Positions 22,601 through 33,880 of a stretch of 64,000 nucleotides of DNA are shown one piece after another. This stretch comes from Pyronema omphalodes (Eukaryota > Ascomycota > Pezizomycetes > Pezizales > Pyronemataceae): NCBI GenBank assembly GCA_024516155.1, contig JAJJXM010000027.1, positions 552,001 to 616,000 on the forward strand. The letters are read 5' to 3'. How positions within the stretch are numbered: position 1 is the stretch's first letter; every line of letters begins with the position of its first letter. The translations under genes and the position numbers were made by a program. The notes beneath the pieces were generated by a model that saw only the letters and a list, made by a program, of their open reading frames with translations, made no database searches and was not told the DNA's origin.

Positions 22601-25600
22601 CCATTCCTGTTTGGAAAGCGGGCAAGTGCGCGATGGATTAAAGAAGGAATGTTTATGCCAATCTTGAGTAAACCAGTTCCCGTAGCGGTGTCGAGCTTAA
22701 GGTGGGTAATGAAGGGCCTGGGTCTCGCCTTTAAGGCACGCTCATAGGGTGCGGCCTGTTGCGAGTCTTCAACGGCTTTAAACTTTTTGCCGTCCTTGAT
22801 CCAGTATAACTGAGGGGGAGTTGGAGCACAGCGCTCACAGTTTTCGAGATTGTCGTATTCAAGAACTGACCATTTCGAAACACCTTGAACGGATTTCACC
22901 CGCTCCGTCAGCCAAGCAAGAGACTCGTAGGTCTCACGCCCATGGATTTCGTCGACGTCCACCCACTTGTCCTCAGGCCAAATTGGTTCGGCTTGTTTTC
23001 CGAGAGGTACGTGACATTCGAGCAGGGTATGTGCTGACTGGCACGCGTCGTGCGAGCAAACCACTCTGATTCCGGACGCGGACGGTGCCAAAACCTCTCC
23101 ACCCTGAGCAGCGGATACAACCGGTGGGAAGCACTTTGCCTCGATGGGAACCCACTTTCCACGGACAGCCATGTTGACATTCCGCACTCCATCTACATCC
23201 GACTGCCGCCATGTAGGAACCAATTTACCGAATATAGGGCGCGTCTCACCATATCCCAGACGGCCATGTTCCTCTGAGAAGACAAAGGAATCGTTTTCAG
23301 CGTTACCAATACGCTCCTGGTCGACAAAGAAGAACATCGGGGTTTTGTCCATGCCGTCAGGACTATGATCGCGGATATGTAAAGAGGCGAGCGCAGTTCC
23401 ACAGTTCTCTAGCAGACGGTAGTCACCAGAAACGTCTCGATCAAACTTGTCCTTATGCTCCTCCGGTATGGTAATCCTCAATCCGCTCCATACCTGACTG
23501 TTCATGAGGCTGAGCTCAGTAAAGCCAAGGCGTTGATGGTATGAGGGAACTTTCTTGCCAATGCCTTCAATCTTAACTTGAAATTTAGAGATCGTGGGGA
23601 TACATAGCTCCCATTTTCCGGAAAGGGCATCGTTTCCATGGGCATTGACGAACATGCGAGCAATCGGGTAGTCGCACATCTTTCGTCGAGGAGCGTTCTT
23701 GCCGTCATTCTCGGGAGCCTTTGCGAATAGTCTCCACTCAGGCTTTTCAGGGTGAAGGATGAATTCCATTCTGGCGTTCGGAGCGTCGTAATTAACAACC
23801 CATTTTTCCTGGCGAACAAGACCCTTGAAACGGAATTCAGGCCTGAATGATTCTGTTACAAGCTTCTTCCAGATATTCCCATGCTCTATATTTTTCGTAC
23901 TCCGAAGCTTGTCCAACGTCGCCTCATCAACAGTACTAAACTGTAGACGCATAGGGAGAATGCTTTTCAGCTTGGCTTCGAAGTGAAGAGGTGTAATCCT
24001 GTCCGGGACAATCTCCGGCTGGTCTACGACATGGCTGGGACGGCCACCGCATTTCTCGCAGACAGTAAATCCACACTCCTTGCAGCTACGAATCTTGTTC
24101 TTCGTAATGGTGAAACGACCTTCACACACACACAAACGGGAACTTTGAACAGCCTCCGAAAGAATGTCCTTGAGGTCGTACGAGATGGTGGTAGAGAGGT
24201 CCAAGGACGTCTTCGCCAGCTGGTCTGCCCCAATAATCATGCCCTCATCCACTTCAGGCTCATCAATTTCCATGGCTTCGGAGAGGGCCGGGGTGCGGTC
24301 TTGGAGGTGATCCTTGGCCAAAATCAGCGCCATGAGCATGGAGATTCCAACCACGGTGCTTGTCATGGCATTTCCAGCCAAGTCCTGGATCTGCTGTGAT
24401 GTCTCTCTTGTTAAGAGGAGCTCGTCGATCGGGAGACCCTGCATGTGGAGGGATTCAATTCCCGTCATAGGACCTCCACGATGACAAAGGAAGGCAATCA
24501 TATGCGGGGTGAGACAAGGACAGATACCGTTCGGATCACCGCCCATCGTGTTCCGATCAACATTCTGGGAGAGATTCCAGAAGCCCCTATTCAGGTTAGT
24601 ATTGTATAATTGTTCAGGGTTAGTTAAACATACGCCTTGTACATAGGGTCATAGCCCTGTTTGATACATAGTAGATAATTAATGTCCATTAAATCCAGGA
24701 CTCTATCTACCTGCTTTGCTCCCCAGTCCTGCCACATGAAGTCCAAAACCTTGGACACTCCTCCTTCTTGCCATGCAGTGACTGGCCGTTGATCTCCGAG
24801 ATGCTTCTCGGCACGCTCTCGCTGATGTCGTCCCTCACACTTCTCCCACTCGACGGTACGGGCTCTGATGGCTGGTCCGTTGCGGGAATCTCCGGCCAAG
24901 TCCATTCTTCCCTTGTAAACACGTGGATCATCGTCCGCCAACATGAAGGCCTCCAGGGTTGCCGTAGAGGGCCGTTTCATTTTCTTGACTGCATCGATCC
25001 ATTTGTTCGGAATCGAAGAGTTCTTGACGTTTAGTGCAAATAGATAACCACGCTGACGAGTATGAGGAATGTAGTAATCCCGGGAATTGACTCGGTGGAA
25101 TTCCGCGGAGTAGTCACGGTCCATGAAATACTGTCGCATCTCAGTCCAAGCGGCACCACTGACATTCTCCTGGATAACCATTAAAGGACGATGCTTCTGG
25201 ACCCAGCGCATCATCCCTAGAAAGGTATCTCCAGACTCTCCTCCTTCCTCCAGGTTCTTCTGCTTGTTATTCAAGTTCGAGAAATCGACACAAGACGTAC
25301 CAGCGATGAGGATATCCACATCTCCGGGGACCGCTGCTTCTGCTCCATATGCGGTGGTTCTATTGCAATTATTAGAAACTAGCTTTATCCCATTTAATTA
25401 TCAAAGGGACTTACGCAGTATCTCCGCCAAGCTCTCGGATGTCCCTGAACAAAATGGGTGGCTTAAAGTTACGCTCGATGTAAGCCTGCTTATAGGGCTC
25501 TATTTCGCAGGAGAAAACGTGTTCAACCTCAAAGTTACCTAGACCACGCTCTTTGATGGCCTTGGCAAACATGCCTAAGGCAAGAATTGGAGATTCCGTT

Positions 25601-26788
25601 CCAGAACACATGGTTGCAACTCGAATTTTCCGATGTTTTTTGTCGCCCATTAAGTCTGCGACGTGATCCAAAACGCGATCAATAATATCTCCGAAGATAG
25701 TGTCCAACTTGGAAATTGGTGCGAGGTCATCGCCTTCATTTTCTTCCTCGCGAGGAGCAATATCGAGATGGCAAGGTTTGATTATACATTTGTAGGACTC
25801 CTTAGTGGCTTTTTGGCCGGCAATTTTGGCACCAGCAGGGACCTTCACTTTGCTGCGTCTGCCAGAAGGCTGTTCATCTTCGGTTTCGATTTGCTCCGTT
25901 TCAATGCTGTCTACAGTCTCCGCTTCACTAGAGGCAGACTGATGTTCGCTCTCGGCAGTCTCGTCCATACTAAAAACGTCGTCCTCGGAATCAACAGGTT
26001 GCTTGGATTTTTGGGGCTTTTTCACAACAAAGTCCTCTTCGTCGTCGTCGGAATCCAAGATTATAGGCTTGTTGACCTTGACTTTGATTTTGCGTCCAGA
26101 TTTTGATGTGATGTACACAGGCTCAGGTGATGGCGACGGTGATAGTGATGGCTGAGCAGCTCTTCGAGATCCAAAGTAAGAAGTCAAGGAGCCTTGGGTC
26201 TTCTTTTTGCTTGGTGGTTCGGGGGAAACCGCAATGTACTGTGCGAGTTGAGAGGGACTCTTAGCCGGGACTGAATGTAGTCATGTTAGCAAGCTTTCAA
26301 AATGCGTAGATTGAACAATCATAATTGAACAAAGAGAATAATCGATGCAAACATAAACAAGGAAATAATGGGCTTGGGAAAACATGTGCTGGAGAGCAAC
26401 TCGGGATAGCTATGCAGGGAATATGTCGACTCGTAACCGAGTATAACATTTCAATCTTGTAGCTATTTTGCTTACCTTCTACCGCAACCATCAGGCTTCT
26501 AATCTTCTGGATCACCGGCTTTAAAGCCTCGTCATCACCGTCATTTTCGTCATCATGGTCAAACTTGATGACGGGCTTCTCTGGAGCTCCCTTAGTAGCT
26601 TGACGGACTGGTCGAGAAGTTTGGTTTTTGCTGGAAGGGGGCTTGTCCTCGGCCAGAGCAGGCATGGAGTGAGGGGCCAGAGTGACTGTGTCCATAACAA
26701 CATCGTCGTCGGTATCTACTGGAGGAACCGCTGGACGGGCTTTTGGGCGGAACATCATGTCTAGTCGGGTTTGCTTCAAGGGAGCCAT
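19629..26788 (-). CDS. dnmt5: DNMT5-type DNA cytosine-5 methyltransferase fused to RING and SNF2 ATPase
   Basis: Six exons (26788-26476, 26270-25415, 25359-24634, 24586-21327, 21271-19921, 19866-19629) encode 2247 residues. The methyltransferase spans about 315-715: motif I VATMCSGTESP (about 322), catalytic Cys413 in TSCVDFSNLN, ENV (454-456), HTRQRGY (about 489) and motif X AGNAMTSTVVG (about 702). A Cys-rich putative zinc module follows (784-811). The SNF2 ATPase starts with RPEQLRSLSWM, Walker A DEVGYGKT (GKT about 1401) and a DEFT box (about 1650). A RING finger (about 2014-2055) precedes the second helicase lobe, which ends in QAIGRVRRYGQ with its arginine finger. This order defines DNMT5; the Cryptococcus enzyme is an ATP-dependent maintenance CpG methyltransferase acting on hemimethylated DNA. 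Two PCNA-box-like motifs, QTRLDMMF (6-13) and QGSLTSYF (130-137), lie in the disordered acidic N-terminus. I see no chromodomain. All key catalytic residues are present. Confidence 0.93.
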
Positions 26789-28190
26789 GGTGTCTATGGT
26801 CTATGAGTTACAATCAGCTTCCGAGTACAATGTTAGGAGAGAATGATAGAGTACTGAAATGCACTTACCCGATGAGCAAATGAAGGAGCGTGGTATTAAC
26901 TATTATAAATATCCAAAGTAACGCCGTAAAAATGCCTTTCACGAACCGAATCGTTAGCCGTATTCTTCTTAACGCGAACTCGGATCCGACCCCGGCGTTG
27001 AATGTCTGTAAAGCCTGGACGAACCTGTAACATGAATTCCAGCAAAACTCTAAGGGTATAATCGTGACAATTCCTAAAGCGAAAGGGTAAAGAATAGAAA
27101 ATGACTGATGGATGAGCGAAAGGATAGTTGACACTGAGACGCGACAACTATGCGATGGAGGTGGAGATTTTCTGGAGAGAGAGAGAGAGAGACAGGCGGA
27201 CGCGACGAAATTTTGCAGGGAACGCGTCTCTAGCTGCTACAAGCGTTGGGCCGAATAGGCTTCATGCCATCCCCGCAGTATTACAGCGGTCCAAGTCTCC
27301 TGGCCGGTGGGGCAGTCTGTGCACTTTGGTATCCAGTTCTGATGAAAGTCTGCATTTGCGGGACCTTGGTGAAGGGAATTTTACTCCTCTCAGTGATATT
27401 GAGGAATATAGCCGACCAAAAGCAGATCATTTCTTCTCTTTTCTTCCAAGAATCCTATGGAGCGTAGGGTGTTCAACCTCTCGTAAGTGATGAAGCCTGA
27501 TGAAATACGCGATATATTGCTCCATCCTCTATCACTCGCAATGGTTCTCTTCGCCCCTGACATCCTGTTGCAACCTCTCCAACTTCACTTTTTTGAACAT
27601 CCACGCGTTTTTCGCGTTTTTTTGTGTGTTCCACGGTTTCGATAATCGTGTCCTCCCGGACAGCGGGTACTACCGAACCAATTACGGACCGGTGACTTTT
27701 TAGAGGCGGACAGGCATGTGTAGGCGCCTGATTAGGCTGAAGAAGCCTTTCAGTCCAAAACGTCCGCCACATCGTCCCAGAGTCTGTCTGTGCTCTGTCT
27801 GTGCATCGGGCTTCGAACGATGCAGCTATCCGTGATGCATTGAAGATCAGAACCAACCCTACGTTACGCACGGATAGCAGTGGTCGGTTCATGACGTCAT
27901 ACTCGTCGAGTACACATATGCTGATCGTCTCGCAGAAATGTCTTTCTGGGTCATGTCAGCATCTTTTCTAGCACAATGGCATCATTTCACCGTTGAGGAT
28001 CGATTAAATATGGGCAGCCAGAAGTCTTTATTGCTCTAGTCGTACAGAACAACCCGCTGCAACTCCACTGCACAGTGTCGATGACACTGACAACGCCGAA
28101 CGTAAACAATTCCGACTCCTCAACTCCATTCAAATAATCCAAAAGCCCAAAAATCACATCACCAAATCCTAAAACACTCTACGGAACCTT
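26789..28190. other. Promoter side of the methyltransferase gene; no supported gene
   Basis: A plus-strand frame of 120 codons (27128-27490) and a minus frame of 139 codons (27473-27892) have no recognisable motif and look like chance ORFs. A GA dinucleotide run is at 27175-27191. Confidence 0.5.
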
Positions 28191-28979
28191 TTACTGCATG
28201 CACATCCAGGCAGCCACGAGGATAATGCCAGCAGCAGCTCTAAAAACATGCTTTTTAGAACCACTACCCTCATAGACCGGTGGCATTGATCCAGCACCAA
28301 TAGTTCCGTTGGTAACATTGCTTGTAGAAGTAACGTTATCCATGAGAACGGCATTGGGGTCGGTAACGCTGTTGACAGCCATGTAGTCGGCCACCATTTG
28401 CTTAGACTTGCGGACGGGGATGATTTGCTGTCCAGCCTCTTCCTCGACCTCTTCCTCGACTACCTCGAGCTCTTCGAGCTCCCCAAGTCCCTCAACATTG
28501 TCAGTCTCCTCAACATCCTCAACCTGCTCAATACCCTCAATGTCCTCAATGTCCACAACATCCTTAACCCCCTCAACCTCCTCAACAACCCCTTCAACCT
28601 CCTCCAGCTCAGCATCCTCAAGCTCAGCATCGTCCAAATAAAACCCCTCCCCATTCATCAAATAATCCAACCCTCCCGCAAACCCGACCCCATCCCCGGT
28701 AACCGTAGTAGCACCTCTTCCATCCCCATTATCCACCGCAATCACAGTATTTCCTCCGGACGAGCTTGAAGAAAAAGAGAACGAAGATCCAACCCGTGAG
28801 CCGCCAACCTTCGGAGATGAGTTACTATTGTAGTTGATAGCACTCTGGGGACCGTGAGCGGTGAGTGTTGTGCCAGTGGCAAGGTTGGTGGTTGGAATGT
28901 TATCGAGGGCGTCGACGAGTTGCGCTTGGGCTTGGTAGGCCAGGACAAGGAGGGGGATGGTTAGGAGTGAGGCACCCAT
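28191..28979 (-). CDS. Acidic, probably GPI-anchored secreted protein
   Basis: A single-exon frame of 262 residues. The first 19 residues (MGASLLTIPLLVLAYQAQA) form a signal peptide with a likely cut before QLVD. A Ser/Gly-rich stretch is followed, at about 115-195, by a strongly acidic low-complexity block of short Glu/Asp/Val units such as DIEDIEGIEQVEDVEETDNV. Near the C-terminus are NVT, NGT and NVT N-glycosylation sequons, then a small-residue patch (GSGSKK) and a hydrophobic end (AAAGIILVAAWMCMQ), the layout of a GPI-attachment signal. No catalytic domain is visible. It could be a cell-wall or adhesion protein; the acidic block may bind cations or polyamines, which is speculation. Confidence 0.72.
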   Translation of the reverse strand: MGASLLTIPLLVLAYQAQAQLVDALDNIPTTNLATGTTLTAHGPQSAINYNSNSSPKVGGSRVGSSFSFSSSSSGGNTVIAVDNGDGRGATTVTGDGVGFAGGLDYLMNGEGFYLDDAELEDAELEEVEGVVEEVEGVKDVVDIEDIEGIEQVEDVEETDNVEGLGELEELEVVEEEVEEEAGQQIIPVRKSKQMVADYMAVNSVTDPNAVLMDNVTSTSNVTNGTIGAGSMPPVYEGSGSKKHVFRAAAGIILVAAWMCMQ

Positions 28980-31516
28980 TTTTTATGGGTGAGGAGGCGC
29001 TCGACAAGGCAAATTGGTGATTGTTTGTGGTAATTAAGATGATGGAGAAAATAGCCGAGTGATAGGTCGTGGTTGGGTGAACTTAAGCGAAGGAGAAGGA
29101 GAAGACGAAGGAGAAGGTGGGTTGCGGGGGGGGATTTTAGTTTGCGTTTAGAAACACTGTGGACTGTGGTTATAGACTGTGGGCTACGGACTATGGATTA
29201 TCACGGAGAATTCAGAGTCGGCAAAAACAAAAGGATGAAGGAAACCGGAACCGGAACTGAAAGAAAGGAATACGTGTCATTTCACAATGCCGTTAGTGTG
29301 GTGGTTACGACTACATCATATCTTCACGGCGAAAGTATTTTGTGTTTTAACGGAAATATGACGTTTTTGGGTTGCTTACTTTTGCTGGAAAATGGAATGT
29401 ATGTACTATTCCATACATAGCCGAGATCAGTTTCGCGGTGGTGTGGTGCTGCGGTGCTTCAGTGCAGTGGTGCTATGCTGTTTCGGTTGAAATCCATTAA
29501 CGGCCAACGGAGATTGGGTCTCAGCAATTATACCATGATGGACGTCATAGGTTTCTATTTGGCTCTTCTTCTTCTTTTCGACATCAAAGAATACGCAAAC
29601 AACGTATATCGCCGTTTTTTATGACACTACATATGTCTTTGGAGTATCAGCATCGGTAACTGCCAAAATTTCCTAGGCTAAGATTTTGAATGTCATATTA
29701 TCTATGTCTTCGGTAGCTAGACTATCAGTTGGGTCGGTAATAGTGGATACGGTGTATTAGATATGCCTAAGGATTTTGGCCGTGTATTGGATTTTGTTAA
29801 AGAAAACGGGGATGGCGGTGGTACTTTGCCGATACCAGTTTCCGGTATTCTTCCGGTACCCTTTTTGTAGGGCCGAAGATGTCGAAGTAAGCGAATCTAT
29901 GAAGCTGTGGAGCCGTGAGGCATCTCATAATTGATGAATGTGATTTGGAGCCACTAGACCAACGGACTTCCGAATCGAATCCAACCCGCTAAAGAAAACA
30001 TCGTAGCGAGTCCATATTGCCCAAATTGTACATTTTTGTTTTGTTCTACAGGCCAGAGTTAAGAATTGCAGGCGTTTACGTAACCCGTTTATAGACTCCA
30101 ATGAGCATTATCTGATAGCAAATCAAAGTTACGGATCCATCATAGCTCCGGGCCTTGGAGGTTTTACCGACGATTTAACAAATAGCCATATGATATTGGA
30201 TCAAAGAAGCTTAAGAGAAATAGGACACATTTTATGAACTCAAACCCGAACCCGAACTCAAGCAACCCGAGTTAGCATAGAAGCTCACGATTCCAATATC
30301 ACGGTTTTAGACCCTGCAAAACACAAACAAAGGCCATATATCCACCGTGAGGTTTCGAAAATTTTGTTCGCTGGAACTGTTTATCTCATAATACCATAAA
30401 CATAAGGCTTGTTGCTGACTTGAGCCAGTATATATAGTCCTTTCGGGAGTTGTATCGCTTTGCATTTGACAGTCGATGATGGGTCCAACAAGAAACTATA
30501 TTCCAGAGTCCAGACACAACTAATGATATCGACTGTCAAAAAAATGGGGGGGGGGGGGGGGTCTACGATTCTAGGAGTGTGTTTGTGAGAATAAAGAGGA
30601 CGAAATAAGCCGCGTGAATGATGAATAGAAACGTACATCATCGCTAATAGCTATCCAATAATCTATTCACTATCTGGCGATAAATATTATATATATGCAT
30701 TATGAACGGCGAGCAGACAAGGAAAAGTGTGGAATCAACTTCTTAAAAGATTGACTATAATTGAAGTGGTACATATGAATATAAGTAATTGATGTAGGAT
30801 ATGTGTATGATATAGATAAGGAACTCTGGTGGATGAATAGCGGTAATATGAGACCTTTAGACGTCTGGTTTGTTTGAATTGGATGGGATACAAAGGGAAA
30901 GAATCAGTTTAAGTACTTGAGATATCCTTACGAAAGAAAATGACATTTTTGATATAGTTGATGTAACCTATCGTCAAGATCCACTATAGCTAGGCTGATT
31001 CGTCCCAGCTCAACAAAAAATCCTTTATAAAAGCTACAATGTGAGGCGTTCACAAGGAACAGGATAAGACCACGCAGATAGTGAAGTTGACTGAGACACG
31101 ATTATTTTAGTCTTTCAGACAGAGATTGACCGTAGGGATTTCCCGCGTTTTTTCTAGTGTTGAATTAATCTTTATTTTGATGTTTATTTCGCTCAAAATT
31201 TACTCGGAAGATTTCAGGTGCTTGGGTGCTGGTTTGGAAAGTGGTGCATGATATCGCATACCGATTTATATAAGAATCCACTGATTTTATCATATACGAG
31301 AAGTTCGTCGCTCAGCCCGTAATTCCAGCATGAGATAGTAGGAGATATCGCTTCTTCGTGCCAATTGTGTAATTTCGCCAAGAATGTCTACAAGGTACAC
31401 CCCTGTATGTCGCGAACATGCGCGTGCTCCTAAGATTACTGCATTCAACTGTTGCAGTTTCCTCAGTCTCCACTGCACTCCACTTCACTCATACTCAATA
31501 ATTCAACTCTCAAATA
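28980..31516. other. 2.5-kb gene-poor stretch
   Basis: Begins with the GA-rich leader of the GPI protein gene (29070-29130, on the complementary strand). Elsewhere no domain-bearing ORF. A run of 15 or so G lies at 30546-30560. Confidence 0.55.
30546..30560 (+). repeat. G homopolymer
   Basis: About 15 consecutive G in otherwise AT-rich non-coding DNA. Length uncertain because of sequencing limits. Confidence 0.8.
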
Positions 31517-32581
31517 ATGCTTTCAAATTTCCTAACCGTCCCAACGAATCCCGCCGCTCCCTCCGCTTTGCCCGCTCCTCCCGCTCCGAGACCTCCCGTC
31601 TTTCCCAAACCAAAGTCCAAAGCCAAAGCCAACCTCAAATCAAACAAGAGCAAAGCTGGTGGACGTAAAGCCGGCGCTCAAAACTTCAGTCATGAAGATA
31701 GGGAGTACGTGATTATGCTACTTGAGGAGATTCGCCCCGTTGGGCCTGAGCTGTGGCAAGTGGTTGCCTCCCGCTATACCGATGAGTATTCGAGACCAAA
31801 CCATAGGACTACTCGCGATAGAGACGGACTCCGCAGCCAGTTCTACAAGCTGTATAAAATAAAAATACCAGCGGATGATCCAAACTTCCCTGATTACGTT
31901 TTGCGTGCGAAGAATTTGAAGCGCAAGTTGGACGAGGAGGCTCTTAACATGATGGATATCAATTATGACGACTCGGAAGCGGCGGCCAGTGATGTTGAGG
32001 CGGATAGGGGGCTTGAGGTCGAGGCCGAGACCAACAATGTGGACATCCAGGACAACGCTGAGACTAACCCCACTGTGAACAACAACGATCACAACTTTCA
32101 GCCTTACAATAATGATTATGGATATGGTGGCACTGACCCCACGGCTGCAATTGCAATCGAGAATGACACAGCTTCACCTTCCATACCACGGGTGCCTTCC
32201 AGTTCAACCCCTCAGACTCGCAGATCACACCCAAGACCAAGCCGCACCACGAAGGACGATTTCATGACGACTATTCTGAAGTCGTTTGACGCCGAGGCAC
32301 AGGCTACCAGGAATGAGCGTCTCTCTATAGAGAGATTGATGCGTACACAAGTATCTGACTACAAACGAAGAGCTAATCGTTTGGAAAATGAGCTTAAAGA
32401 TGCGAGGGAAATGACCGCAAAGCTCCAACGGAAAGTCTCTCGCTTGCAGATGGCCGAGATGGTGGCTGAAATGATGGATGGGAGACGCCGGGGCAAGAAA
32501 CGAAAGGCTTCAGCTATGGTTTTGAACTCCGACGACGAGCATAATGAGGATTCGGACGATGAGGACCGTAATAAAATATAA
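31517..32581 (+). CDS. SANT/Myb-like DUF6818-type protein with C-terminal coiled coil
   Basis: A single exon of 354 residues. After a Pro/Ala/Lys-rich basic head (residues 1-55), residues about 57-125 have a Myb/SANT-like pattern: FSHEDREYVIMLLEEI, then ELWQVVASRYTDEY, then RDRDGLRSQFYKLY, resembling the W..VA..YN...R....LR.KF..L core of the DUF6818 family found in fungi and oomycetes. The middle is acidic and Asn-rich. Residues about 250-325 are Glu/Arg/Leu-rich and should form a coiled coil. A basic cluster GRRRGKKRK is a likely nuclear localisation signal, followed by an acidic tail. DNA binding is plausible but unproved. Relatives are often found near repeats; no transposase is seen here. 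Confidence 0.75.
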   Translation: MLSNFLTVPTNPAAPSALPAPPAPRPPVFPKPKSKAKANLKSNKSKAGGRKAGAQNFSHEDREYVIMLLEEIRPVGPELWQVVASRYTDEYSRPNHRTTRDRDGLRSQFYKLYKIKIPADDPNFPDYVLRAKNLKRKLDEEALNMMDINYDDSEAAASDVEADRGLEVEAETNNVDIQDNAETNPTVNNNDHNFQPYNNDYGYGGTDPTAAIAIENDTASPSIPRVPSSSTPQTRRSHPRPSRTTKDDFMTTILKSFDAEAQATRNERLSIERLMRTQVSDYKRRANRLENELKDAREMTAKLQRKVSRLQMAEMVAEMMDGRRRGKKRKASAMVLNSDDEHNEDSDDEDRNKI

Positions 32582-33880
32582 CTTTTTATTTTTTGTACCC
32601 ATACATTTACGACACTAAGTTGTAAAGGTTTCCAACGCTATAGCTAGCCATCGCCGCCTCAATTGAGTAGGGGTTAAAAGATAGCGGCTTCGTGGTGGGG
32701 TATCGACCGGATGATATTGCAGCGTCAAAGTTGTCATGGCTCGCCTACACACTTCAGCTTATGCACATATGTGCATTGGAATGCAGAAACCAGGTCCTCC
32801 GCTACGCCATTCCTCTTTTGTCATTCAAACAATCGCAATCTGGAGCATGTCATATTGGATGACATTCGTGTGGAAAAGGGGGGGGCTGGATATCTGTAAA
32901 TTCTGGATCTATACAGGGGCTCTATTCTTACTCAGATTCAGCTTTATCTGCGGATAAAACTCGTGTGTATTAGTACAAATAGTTACGGAATTTAATCTAA
33001 TATACTTTGCTCTCAGCTCTGTAATACTAAAAAAACTTCTTGAATAATAATCCGAGAGTAAAATTACACCGCGGAATAAGCTTGAATATGTGTGAGCCCT
33101 TACATAAGCGTGATAACAAATCCCACCAGTGGAGTACTTCCCATAAATTTTCCAAACGCTGTGTAGGTAACCTGATGGCATCTCAAAATGTACGTTTCAC
33201 TAAAGGGGCCCCCCTCCCCTTGCAAGATTTTAAAACTTTTTAAATCGTTGCCTAAATGCTAAGTTTGGCGCCATCACTTCGACTTTTTTGCCAAGACCCA
33301 CCATACATTAAATGTTTAGAAACTGCGTTTCAAATATTTGGTGCTTGCCTATGTGCCAGGTTAGCCTCCTAGATGTTTTGGAAAGGTTCTTGATTTAAAT
33401 CAAGGATATTGCCTAATTATTTAATCCTACAAGACGTGCTCCCTGCGCAAAATCTCAACCCTGTCTTCGATGAGCTCTTAGAAACTTCAAACACACTTCA
33501 AATATTTTGCCATACTTACATTTTCATAGTTTTATTCAACATATTCAACATAAATAAAATACTTGTGAAAGCCGCAAAAGCACAAGCGCCCATTATTGAA
33601 TGGATTGGCTGAGGCTACCTAGCAAGGTTAGGCGTCAAGCATTCACTAGGTAACCAAATGCAACCTTCCCACGGGTACATATAAATAGCCCCTCTTTTAT
33701 AACCGCCGTTTCCCCGAAAGATAACACCTTCTCGCGTCTTCATTTTCCTACCTCCTGACATCCCCATCCAGACCATTTCGGATCAATCGCAATCGCAATT
33801 GCACCAAGTGCCAAAACAATCGACAAGCGCACTCCTTTCGTCCAAGCGCCTCTTGACGCGAGCCCTTACGTTGATCGGCC
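32582..33880. other. Intergenic; promoter of the vWA gene at its right end
   Basis: AT-rich, with short ORFs only. The last 220 bp carry a TATA-like box and a pyrimidine-rich leader. Confidence 0.55.
33680..33687 (+). promoter_or_regulatory. TATA-like box TATAAATA
   Basis: TATAAATA lies about 194 bp upstream of the vWA gene ATG, followed by a CT-rich leader. Placement fits a fungal TATA promoter, but no start site is known. Confidence 0.4.

Noticed and set aside
27128..27490. 120-codon plus-strand ORF divergent from the methyltransferase gene
   Set aside because: Starts in promoter DNA, includes a GA microsatellite translated as alternating Arg/Glu, and shows no family resemblance.
28398..28769. 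Leu/Asn-rich plus-strand ORF opposite the GPI protein
   Set aside because: Antisense shadow of the acidic repeat block.
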